DNA from: Lysobacterales bacterium | GTDB lineage: Bacteria > Pseudomonadota > Gammaproteobacteria > Xanthomonadales > SZUA-36 | Assembly (NCBI GenBank): GCA_026193295.1 | Contig: JAPHSB010000359.1 | Coordinates: forward strand, 1-9,225 | Length of the DNA: 9,225 nt | Direction: 5' to 3' | Shown here: piece by piece, positions 1 through 6,206 of the stretch | How the letters are laid out: every line of letters begins with the position of its first letter | Numbering within the stretch: the stretch's first letter is position 1 | Notes under the pieces: model-generated | The model's input: the letters and a program-made list of their open reading frames with translations, nothing else | What the model was told of the DNA's origin: nothing | Databases searched by the model: none | Position numbers and translations under genes: made by a program

Positions 1-614
1 AACCGCACCACGGCACCCGCATGATTGCTGTTGTCCTGTGCCTTCGGAGGGTGCTGCCGATCGCCGAACGCAACGTAGAGATAGCCATCCACGAAGGCGA
101 TACGTGCGGCCAGGTGATAGGCGTCCTCGGAATAAGCGTCGGCCGTGAACAACCGTTCAACATCAACAGCCTTGCTGCCATCCAGGCGGAAACGGTCGAG
201 CGCCGCGGTGGCGTGTACTTCCTCGCCGTCAGTGTAGCTGATGTAGACCCAACCATTCTTCGCGTAGTCGGGGTGCAACTCGATGTCGTGCACGCCGGCA
301 TCACCGTAAACGACCAAACGTGGCAAACCCTGCACTTCTGTTGTTTCGCCGCTGCTGAAATCAGCCAGCGTGACCACGCCGCGGTCACGTTGTGCCACCA
401 GCGCTCGGCCGTCCGGCAGGAACTGGATGGCGGCCGGTTGCGAGAGACCCACCAACACGCGCTCGGCCACGATATTGCCACTCAAGCTTGGAAACAGGTG
501 ACGGGCCGGCGAGTCGCCGTCTGCGGCCGACATCGCTGGAGCAAGCACGCCGCCGACGATGACGATGACGATGAACAGGATGATGCGACGGAAAAAGCGA
601 TTGAATGGACCCAC
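1..614 (-). CDS. PQQ-dependent sugar dehydrogenase family protein, N-terminal part (cut by window edge)
   Basis: About 204 codons are visible before the gene leaves the window. The protein starts with a signal peptide: RFFRR, a hydrophobic run of about 18 residues, then a likely cleavage site after AMSA near residue 30, so it should be exported. Two blocks are typical of the glucose/sorbosone dehydrogenase (YliI/soluble GDH) beta-propeller family: GVHDIELHPDYAKNGWVYIS near residues 108-126, and DGYLYVAFGDR near 176-186 followed by AQDNSNHAGAVVR. His167, just before the second block, lines up with the catalytic histidine of soluble glucose dehydrogenase. Known members oxidise aldose sugars in the periplasm using PQQ and calcium; the substrate here cannot be read from sequence. 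The GTG start at 614 is chosen because AAGGA lies 7 bases before it and no in-frame ATG was found upstream. The C-terminal half lies outside the window. Confidence 0.85.
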   Translation of the reverse strand, partial: MGPFNRFFRRIILFIVIVIVGGVLAPAMSAADGDSPARHLFPSLSGNIVAERVLVGLSQPAAIQFLPDGRALVAQRDRGVVTLADFSSGETTEVQGLPRLVVYGDAGVHDIELHPDYAKNGWVYISYTDGEEVHATAALDRFRLDGSKAVDVERLFTADAYSEDAYHLAARIAFVDGYLYVAFGDRQHPPKAQDNSNHAGAVVR

Positions 615-631
615 GGTCTTTTCCTTATAAT
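601..631 (+). promoter_or_regulatory. Candidate sigma-70 promoter for the DUF2891 gene
   Basis: A perfect TATAAT lies at 626-631, 51 bases before the ATG at 683. The best -35 match is TTGAAT at 601-606, with a 19-base spacer that is longer than ideal. The -35 region lies inside the 5' end of the divergent sugar dehydrogenase gene. This is a sequence match only. Confidence 0.35.
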
Positions 632-656
632 CGATTGTTGTGAAGACTCCGCAAGC

Positions 657-662
657 ATTATA
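657..662 (-). promoter_or_regulatory. Candidate -10 element for the sugar dehydrogenase gene
   Basis: The minus strand carries a perfect TATAAT here, placing a transcription start near 650, about 36 bases before the GTG at 614. No convincing -35 hexamer is found at 16-18 bases. The promoter would face the plus-strand TATAAT at 626-631, so the two 5' ends would overlap by about a dozen bases. Confidence 0.3.
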
Positions 663-682
663 AACAGCCTCTGGCCATAGAC

Positions 683-1789
683 ATGAAACTTTCAACCTTT
701 CTTGCCTGCATCCTGTTTTCAGCCAGCCTGGCCGCCGGCACGAACGCGCCCAAGGCAACCATAACGGCGGTTGACCCCGCGCTGGCCGCACGTTTCGCGC
801 GCCTGGCACTGGACTGCGTTCATCGGCAATACCCCAACAAGATCGCCCACGTGCTGAACGACGACGCCGATGCCCAAACGCCCTCGCAGCTCTACCCGGT
901 GTTTTACGGCTGTTTCGACTGGCACTCGGCCGTGCACGGTCACTGGCTCCTGGTCCGCCTGCTGCGAACGACACCAGCGGCGAAAATGCCTGCTGATCTG
1001 AGCGAGGAAATCACGCAGGCACTCAACCGCAGCTTCACGCCCGCCGGTATCGCCCGCGAGGTGGCGTACTTTCAGGGCGAGAACCGGAGCAGTTTTGAGC
1101 GCCCATACGGCATTGCCTGGTTCCTGCAACTGACCGCGGAACTAAGGGAGTGGGATGATCCTCGCGCACAAGCCTGGCTGCAGACCCTGCTGCCGCTGGA
1201 GGAGGTAATCGTCGCCCAGGTTGTGTCCTGGCTGCCCAAGCTGGCATATGCCATTCGCCTGGGCACCCACAACCAGAGCATGTTCGCGTTCGGGCTGATG
1301 CTGGATTGGGCACGGGTGGCCGACAACCGGGCCATGGCTGCACTGCTGACCGAGCGTTCCAACGCATTCCACCGCGAGGACCGGAACTGCCCGCTCAGCT
1401 ACGAACCCTCGGGTGAGGACTTCCTGTCGCCCTGCCTGATGGAAGCGGACCTGATGCGCCGCATACTGCCCCGGGACGAGTTCGCGGCATGGCTTGGGGG
1501 CTTTTTACCGGATCTCCCCCGCGACGGGCGTGCCGACTGGCTGGCCGTCGGAATTGTCAACGACCCAAGCGATGGCAAGCTGGTGCATCTTGACGGGGTC
1601 AACCTCTCGCGGGCCTGGAACCTGCGCAACATCGCGGCGGCATTGCCGGACAGCGATCCACGCATTCCCTCCCTGTTGGCCGCCGCCGACATCCACGCAA
1701 CAACCGGTATCGCGGCAGTTTCCGCGGAGCATTACGAGGGCAGCCACTGGCTGGCGAGCTTCGCCACCTACCTGGTAACAGAGCGCTGA
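683..1789 (+). CDS. Secreted DUF2891-family protein
   Basis: The 368-residue product belongs to the DUF2891 family, recognised from a series of conserved stretches. These are YPNKIAHVLNDDAD (51-64), FYGCFDWHSAVHGHWLLVRL (74-93), FERPYGIAWFLQL, and EPSGEDFLSPCLMEADLMRR in the second half. The many conserved His, Trp, Asp and Glu residues resemble the inner face of an alpha/alpha-barrel enzyme such as a glycoside hydrolase, but this is inference; the family has no assigned reaction known to me. The N-terminus (MKLSTFLACILFSASLAAG) looks like a Sec signal peptide, so the protein is probably periplasmic. The ATG at 683 has no clear Shine-Dalgarno sequence, but it is the start that gives the signal peptide. 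It converges on recQ with only 47 bases between them, and no T-rich terminator is visible there. Confidence 0.85.
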   Translation: MKLSTFLACILFSASLAAGTNAPKATITAVDPALAARFARLALDCVHRQYPNKIAHVLNDDADAQTPSQLYPVFYGCFDWHSAVHGHWLLVRLLRTTPAAKMPADLSEEITQALNRSFTPAGIAREVAYFQGENRSSFERPYGIAWFLQLTAELREWDDPRAQAWLQTLLPLEEVIVAQVVSWLPKLAYAIRLGTHNQSMFAFGLMLDWARVADNRAMAALLTERSNAFHREDRNCPLSYEPSGEDFLSPCLMEADLMRRILPRDEFAAWLGGFLPDLPRDGRADWLAVGIVNDPSDGKLVHLDGVNLSRAWNLRNIAAALPDSDPRIPSLLAAADIHATTGIAAVSAEHYEGSHWLASFATYLVTER

Positions 1790-1836
1790 GCGGAGCCTCG
1801 GGTAGCCGGGTACCGGCGTCCTGACCCTGCCGGCAG

Positions 1837-3633
1837 TCAGGCGTCGCCGGCAGCGGCTATCGTCTGCAGGAACGCCTCGCCGTGACGCTCCAGCTTGACC
1901 TGCCCTACCCCGTTGATGTCGAGCAACTCCGCATCGCTGGCAGGGCGCCTGCGGCTCATCTCCACCAGGGTGGCGTCACCGAAGATCACGTAGGGCGGAA
2001 CGCCGCGCTCGTCCGCCAGGCGCTTGCGCAGTTCGCGCAGAGCCTCGAACACTTGCAGATCGTCCCGATTGAGATCGGAGGCCGCACCCGCCGGCTTCTT
2101 CCGAGCCTTCTCCTTGACGCGGGGCCGCGCCAGCTCCACCGCTTCCTCACCCCGCAGCACCCGCGCCGCCGGTGCTGTGAGTTTCAGCACCGAGAACGCC
2201 GCGATGTCCTGCACCAGGTAGCCCTGGTGGATCAACTGGCGAACAATTGACAGCCACTCGGCGTGCGAGTACTCCATGCCGATGCCGTAGGTCGAAAGCC
2301 GGTCGTGGCTGAATTTGCGGATGCGCTCGTTATCGGCGCCGCGCAGCACGTCCACCACCTGCTTGATGCCAAATGACTGGCCGAGGCGATACACGCAGGA
2401 CAGAACCTTGCGCGCGGCCTCGGTGGCATCGAAACGCTCGGGCGGGTCGAGGCAGATGTCGCAGTTGCCACAGTCCTGGTCCAGCGACTCCCCCAGGTAG
2501 CCGAGCAGCACGCGGCGGCGGCAGGTCAGGCTCTCGGCGAAGCCGGCCATGGCATTGAGCTTGTGTGACTCGATACGCTTTTGCTGCTCGTTGGCCGATT
2601 GCTCGAGTTGAAAACGCGCCGTGGCGAGATCCTGCAGGCCAAACAACAGCAGGGCTTCCGCCGGCAATCCATCGCGACCTGCGCGGCCTGTTTCCTGGTA
2701 GTAGCCCTCCAGGTGGCGCGGCAGATCGTAATGCACCACGAAGCGGACGTTTGGCTTGTCTATGCCCATGCCGAACGCCACGGTGGCGACGACGATGGAC
2801 ACGTCATCACGGACGAATCGCTCCTGCACATCCCTGCGCGTCGCCGCCGGCAATCCGGCGTGATAAGCCGCGGCCGAGTAACCACGCTCCGCCAGGAAAT
2901 CCGCGATTTCCTGGACCCGCTTGCGCGAGAGCGCATAAACGATGCCCGATTCGTTTTCGCGCTTCTGCAGAAAGCGCAGCAACTGGCCCTGTGGTTGATG
3001 TTTTTCCAGAACGGTGTAGCGGATGTTCGGCCGGTCGAAGCCGGTGATGAACCAGCGCGCGCTCTGAAGCCCCAGTACGTTCACGATGTCCTGGCGCGTC
3101 TGGGGGTCCGCGGTCGCGGTCAGCGCAATGAAGGGTGTCTGCGGAAAATGGGCGCGGAGTTCGCCGAGCGCGGCATATTCCGGCCGGAAATCGTGGCCCC
3201 ACTGCGAAACGCAGTGGGCCTCGTCGATCGCGATCAAACCGACCGTGAGGGATTCCAGACTGTGGATGAAACCGGGCCGCATCATGCGCTCGGGAGCCAC
3301 GTAGAGGAGGTCCAGATCACCGGCGTGCAGTCTGGCGAGCACCGACCGGGCGGTGGCTGCGTCCAGATTGGAGTTGTACATGGCCGCGCTCACCCCGTTG
3401 GCCAACAGAGCGTCCACCTGGTCCTTCATCAACGAAATCAGCGGCGAAACGACGATACACAGCCCCCCGCAATGAACGGCGGGCAGCTGGTAGCAGAGAG
3501 ACTTGCCGCCACCGGTGGGCATCAGCACGAACGCGTCTCCACCGCCCATCACCTGGTCGATGATTTCCTGTTGGTGGGGTCGAAAATCCTGCAGGCCGAA
3601 AACCCGCCGGAGCGTCTCGTGGATCGAACTCAT
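1837..3633 (-). CDS. recQ: ATP-dependent DNA helicase RecQ
   Basis: A 598-residue 3'-to-5' superfamily 2 DNA helicase, close to the usual length of about 610. Domain order is complete: Walker A TGGGKS (40-45), DEAH box (137-140) followed by the RecQ-loop region, LTATAD motif III (171-176), and QETGRAGR motif VI (313-320) with the arginine finger. A zinc-binding module uses Cys371, Cys388, Cys391 and Cys394, then come an RQC winged helix (about 405-495) and a C-terminal HRDC domain (about 522-594). RecQ acts in recombination repair and restart of stalled forks. The ATG at 3633 is chosen because the protein then begins MSSIHETLRRVFGLQDFRPH, as RecQ proteins do. The in-frame codons further upstream run into ubiT. 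ubiT ends 41 bases upstream on the same strand, so read-through is possible. A TATACT at 3669-3664 could be a -10 of its own, but its best -35 (CTGACA) is 20 bases away, which is too far. Confidence 0.97.
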   Translation of the reverse strand: MSSIHETLRRVFGLQDFRPHQQEIIDQVMGGGDAFVLMPTGGGKSLCYQLPAVHCGGLCIVVSPLISLMKDQVDALLANGVSAAMYNSNLDAATARSVLARLHAGDLDLLYVAPERMMRPGFIHSLESLTVGLIAIDEAHCVSQWGHDFRPEYAALGELRAHFPQTPFIALTATADPQTRQDIVNVLGLQSARWFITGFDRPNIRYTVLEKHQPQGQLLRFLQKRENESGIVYALSRKRVQEIADFLAERGYSAAAYHAGLPAATRRDVQERFVRDDVSIVVATVAFGMGIDKPNVRFVVHYDLPRHLEGYYQETGRAGRDGLPAEALLLFGLQDLATARFQLEQSANEQQKRIESHKLNAMAGFAESLTCRRRVLLGYLGESLDQDCGNCDICLDPPERFDATEAARKVLSCVYRLGQSFGIKQVVDVLRGADNERIRKFSHDRLSTYGIGMEYSHAEWLSIVRQLIHQGYLVQDIAAFSVLKLTAPAARVLRGEEAVELARPRVKEKARKKPAGAASDLNRDDLQVFEALRELRKRLADERGVPPYVIFGDATLVEMSRRRPASDAELLDINGVGQVKLERHGEAFLQTIAAAGDA

Positions 3634-3674
3634 TACACAACCGTATAGCCGGAATGGCTGCAGAGTATAGGTGA

Positions 3675-4175
3675 CTACACCAGGCGTCGTGTCAGAAAAT
3701 GCAGCTTTTCCAGGACGCGGCTTACCCCCTGCAGGAGCCTCCGCAGCGGCATGGGCAGATCGTCCCAATCCATGCTGTCCATCGTATTCTTGACGCCCAA
3801 CCCGAGCTCGGTATCCCCTTCGACGCGAATCCGGCGCTGGAAAAACAGCGTGTCCGGATCGGCCCGCCGGGTCGCGAGCAGAATGAAGTCCAGGCCGTTG
3901 CCTCTGATGCTGACATCTTCAGGCAGCGTCCGGTCGATGGCGACGATGCTATCGGCCTCGACCTGGATCAGCCAGTCCAGGCAAAGGTCTGTCACCAGGA
4001 TTCGAATCTTGCTGCCCTTCAGAAACGCCAGCTCACCATGCCGCAATGGCTCACGGAACGCCTGGTTCAGCGCCATTGTGAGCGCGGGGCGTTGGGCTGA
4101 ATACGGCACAACGCGCCCCGGCATACCGATCAGCTTCCTGGCCACTGGATGGATGATGTCGGGAACCGACCGCAT
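3675..4175 (-). CDS. ubiT: UbiT, SCP2-domain accessory factor of O2-independent ubiquinone synthesis
   Basis: A 166-residue protein of the YhbT/UbiT family, similar in length to the E. coli protein (about 174). It consists mainly of an SCP2 sterol-carrier domain. The most telling stretch is DPDTLFFQRRIRVEGDTELG (106-125), close to E. coli UbiT as I remember it. There is no signal peptide and no catalytic motif; SCP2 domains bind lipids in a hydrophobic pocket. In E. coli UbiT is needed for anaerobic ubiquinone synthesis and is thought to present the lipophilic intermediates to the Ubi enzymes. It diverges from ubiU, the same arrangement as in E. coli, across a short region with an FNR-type box. 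The ATG at 4175 is preferred over a TTG at 4187; a weak GAG lies 7 bases before the ATG. Start choice is the main uncertainty. Confidence 0.92.
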   Translation of the reverse strand: MRSVPDIIHPVARKLIGMPGRVVPYSAQRPALTMALNQAFREPLRHGELAFLKGSKIRILVTDLCLDWLIQVEADSIVAIDRTLPEDVSIRGNGLDFILLATRRADPDTLFFQRRIRVEGDTELGLGVKNTMDSMDWDDLPMPLRRLLQGVSRVLEKLHFLTRRLV

Positions 4176-4202
4176 GATTTGGCTCAAACAGGTTAACGTT
4201 CA

Positions 4203-4208
4203 AGTGTA
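4203..4208 (-). promoter_or_regulatory. Candidate -10 element for ubiT
   Basis: On the minus strand the hexamer is TACACT (4 of 6 to TATAAT). It starts 21 bases after the FNR-type box at 4230-4243, predicting a transcription start near 4195, about 20 bases before the ubiT ATG. With that start the box is centred at about -41.5, the usual class II FNR position. The hexamer is weak on its own; its spacing is the argument. Confidence 0.45.
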
Positions 4209-4229
4209 TTTTCTCGATTCGGCAGCACC

Positions 4230-4243
4230 TTGACTCTGGTCAA
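4230..4243. promoter_or_regulatory. FNR/Anr-type operator between ubiT and ubiU
   Basis: The sequence TTGAC-TCTG-GTCAA has two perfectly inverted 5-base half-sites. It fits the CRP/FNR-family pattern (FNR consensus TTGAT-N4-ATCAA; Anr, Dnr and FixK sites often carry TTGAC). It lies between the two start codons, and -10-like hexamers sit 21 bases away on both sides. In E. coli the ubiUVT genes are under FNR control, so oxygen-regulated activation is expected. Which CRP/FNR-family protein binds cannot be told from the site alone. Confidence 0.75.
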
Positions 4244-4264
4244 CTTAGCCACCGATCCCGTCAC

Positions 4265-4270
4265 TAGAAT
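4265..4270 (+). promoter_or_regulatory. Candidate -10 element for ubiU-ubiV-ubiD
   Basis: TAGAAT matches TATAAT in 5 of 6 bases and begins 21 bases after the FNR-type box. The predicted transcription start is near 4277-4278, putting the box at about -41.5. There is no separate -35 hexamer, as expected for an activator-dependent class II promoter. The predicted start lies just downstream of a possible ATG at 4269, which supports translation from the ATG at 4299. Confidence 0.55.
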
Positions 4271-4298
4271 GAGAAGTCACTCGCCCAACGGGAAGGAA

Positions 4299-5294
4299 AT
4301 GGAACTCGTTTGCCCCGCCGGAAACCTGCCTTCACTGAAAGCCGCCGTGGACAACGGTGCTGACGCGGTCTACGTCGGCTTCCAGGACGATACCAACGCA
4401 CGTCATTTCAGCGGACTGAACTTCACCGGCCGGACCTTTGAAAAGGCCGTGCATTATGCCCAGGACAGGGGCAGAAAAATTTTTGTCGCGGTCAATACCT
4501 TTCCCCGCCCTGAGGGATTCTCCCGCTGGCAGGCCGCAGTGGATCAGGCAGCGGACTACGGCGTCGATGCCCTGATCGTCGCCGACATGGGCGTGATGGA
4601 CTACGCGTGCGGGCGCTGGCCGGACTTGCGCCTGCACGTCTCGGTCCAGGCGTCCGTGACCACGGCGGAAGGCATCCGCTTCTATCACGAAAATTTTGGC
4701 GTCAGGCGCGTGGTCCTGCCGCGAGTCCTGTCGATCGGCCAGGTGGCGCACGTCGTCCGCGAGTCCCCCATCCCGGTGGAGGTGTTCGGCTTTGGCAGCC
4801 TGTGCGTGATGGTTGAAGGTCGCTGCCTGCTGTCCAGTTATGCAACCGGCCGATCACCGAACACGTACGGGGCCTGTTCGCCGGCCTCCCACGTGCGCTG
4901 GGAAGAAACCGGTGACGGCACCGATACGCGCCTCAACGGCGTATTGATCGATCACTTCGGCGAAGGGGAAAAGGCGGGCTACCCCACCTTGTGCAAAGGC
5001 CGGTTCCGGGTTGGCGAACACGTGTTCTACGCTCTCGAGGAACCGACCAGCCTCAATACGCTGTCTATTTTGCCCCGACTCAGGGAAATCGGCGTCAGTG
5101 CCATCAAGGTGGAGGGGCGTCAGCGCAGTCCCGCCTACGTGGCCCAGGTAACCGCGGTGATGCGCGCGGCCATCGACCATTGCCTGCAGGATCCGGCGAG
5201 CTATCGGCCCAGGGACCAATGGATGCGGGCGCTGGGCAGCGTGTCCGAAGGCACCCAGACCACCCTGGGCGCATACCACCGGCCCTGGCAGTAG
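4299..5294 (+). CDS. ubiU: UbiU, O2-independent ubiquinone ring hydroxylase subunit (peptidase U32 family)
   Basis: From the ATG at 4299 the product is 331 residues, the same length as E. coli UbiU (YhbU), and begins MELVCPAGNLPSLKAAVDNG like that protein. U32-family blocks include NARHFSGLNFTGRTFEKAV (33-51), HVSVQASVTTAEGIRFYH, FGSLCVMVEGRCLLSSY (165-181), EEPTSLNTL, and the C-terminal SEGTQTTLGAYHRPWQ. Cys169, Cys176, Cys193 and Cys232 fall at the positions reported to bind the [4Fe-4S] cluster in E. coli UbiU. With UbiV it forms a heterodimer that hydroxylates the quinone ring without O2, using prephenate as oxygen donor. GGAAGG lies only 2-3 bases before the ATG, which is close for a Shine-Dalgarno. 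An ATG at 4269 is the alternative start but lies upstream of the predicted transcript. It heads a ubiU-ubiV-ubiD operon, 12 bases ahead of ubiV. Confidence 0.95.
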   Translation: MELVCPAGNLPSLKAAVDNGADAVYVGFQDDTNARHFSGLNFTGRTFEKAVHYAQDRGRKIFVAVNTFPRPEGFSRWQAAVDQAADYGVDALIVADMGVMDYACGRWPDLRLHVSVQASVTTAEGIRFYHENFGVRRVVLPRVLSIGQVAHVVRESPIPVEVFGFGSLCVMVEGRCLLSSYATGRSPNTYGACSPASHVRWEETGDGTDTRLNGVLIDHFGEGEKAGYPTLCKGRFRVGEHVFYALEEPTSLNTLSILPRLREIGVSAIKVEGRQRSPAYVAQVTAVMRAAIDHCLQDPASYRPRDQWMRALGSVSEGTQTTLGAYHRPWQ

Positions 5295-5306
5295 GCGGCG
5301 CGCAAG

Positions 5307-6206
5307 ATGAGACTGTCCATCGGGCCCATCCAGTATTTCTGGGAACGCCCGCGGGTTTTCGAGTTCTACGATCAACTGGCCCACAGCCCCGCGGAAATTG
5401 TTTACCTCGGTGAAGCCGTCTGTTCCAAGCGGCGATTGATCAAGCCGGAGGACTGGTTGGCCATCGGCCGGGAACTCAGACAAAGCGGCAAGGAGGTGCT
5501 TCTGTCGTCCCTGACCCTGCTGGAAGCGGCCTCGGAAGTCGGCTCCCTGAGAAAACTCTGCGGCAACGACGAATTCATGGTCGAAGCGAACGATGTCGCG
5601 GCCATCCAGATGTTGTCAGCCGCCGGCAAGGAATTCGTAACGGGCCCCGGTATCAACCTATACAACCTTCGCAGCCTCCGCCTGTTGGCCCGCAAAGGGC
5701 TGAGGCGCTGGGTCCTGCCCGTGGAGTTGGGACTGGATACGCTGCGCGACCTGCAATCAATGCGGCCCGAAAGGGTGGAAACGGAAGTGTTCGCGCTGGG
5801 CCGCCTGCCGCTGGCTTACTCGGCTCGCTGCTATACCGCGCGCTCCCACAACCTGCCCAAGGACGACTGCCAGTTCAAGTGTCTCGACTATCCGGACGGC
5901 CGCATGCTCGAGACCCGCGACGGCCAGGAATTCCTGGTGCTCAATGGCATCCAGACGCAGTCGGCTCAGACCCACAGCGTCCTCGGGCAGTTGCCCGAAC
6001 TCGAAGCACTTGGCGTAGACGTGTTGCGAATCAGCCCGCAGAGCCAGGGTTCACCGAGAATCATCGAAATCTTCGATGAGGCGAGAAACGGCGCTGGCCC
6101 TGAGGTCCTGCAACAGGAGCTAATCAGCCTGCTGCCGGCAGGCGCCTGCAACGGCTATTTGCTCCAGCGGGCAGGAATGGACCATGACGATTCACAAGCT
6201 GCTTGA
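5307..6206 (+). CDS. ubiV: UbiV, O2-independent ubiquinone ring hydroxylase subunit (peptidase U32 family)
   Basis: The 299-residue product matches E. coli UbiV (YhbV, about 292). It has the start MRLSIGPIQYFWERP, then the block EIVYLGEAVCSKRR (30-43), LPLAYSARCYTARS (167-180), and FLVLNGIQTQSAQTHS. Cys39, Cys175, Cys188 and Cys192 keep the spacing of the four [4Fe-4S] ligands of the E. coli protein, including the final C-x12-C-x3-C. UbiV is the obligate partner of UbiU in the anaerobic hydroxylation of the ubiquinone ring and acts in the cytoplasm. The start at 5307 lies 12 bases after the ubiU stop with only a poor ribosome site, so translational coupling to ubiU is likely. Its last 23 bases overlap the start of ubiD. 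The key cysteines are all present, so the pair should be functional. Confidence 0.95.
   Translation: MRLSIGPIQYFWERPRVFEFYDQLAHSPAEIVYLGEAVCSKRRLIKPEDWLAIGRELRQSGKEVLLSSLTLLEAASEVGSLRKLCGNDEFMVEANDVAAIQMLSAAGKEFVTGPGINLYNLRSLRLLARKGLRRWVLPVELGLDTLRDLQSMRPERVETEVFALGRLPLAYSARCYTARSHNLPKDDCQFKCLDYPDGRMLETRDGQEFLVLNGIQTQSAQTHSVLGQLPELEALGVDVLRISPQSQGSPRIIEIFDEARNGAGPEVLQQELISLLPAGACNGYLLQRAGMDHDDSQAA

Noticed and set aside
21..680. Plus-strand frame with an Asp-rich run near its end
   Set aside because: It is antisense to the sugar dehydrogenase; the Asp run is just the reverse of the Ile/Val codons of the signal peptide.
1797..1840. Inverted repeats between DUF2891 and recQ (GCCGG-GTA-CCGGC and a CTGCCGGCAG palindrome) as a bidirectional terminator
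   Set aside because: Stems are short or lack a loop, and no T-run follows on either strand.
2581..3648. Long plus-strand open frame (355 codons) across recQ
   Set aside because: It is antisense to the helicase motifs, with composition typical of a shadow frame in GC-rich DNA and no recognisable domain.
3634..3768. A 45-residue N-terminal extension of RecQ in the same frame
   Set aside because: It overlaps the end of ubiT, looks nothing like RecQ proteins, and the ATG at 3633 gives the normal RecQ N-terminus.
4176..4187. TTG start giving UbiT four extra residues
   Set aside because: No ribosome site, a rare start codon, and an ATG 12 bases on; kept only as an alternative.
4854..5483. Minus-strand open frame of about 209 codons under ubiU/ubiV
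   Set aside because: Antisense shadow of two well-supported genes, with no domain or ribosome site.
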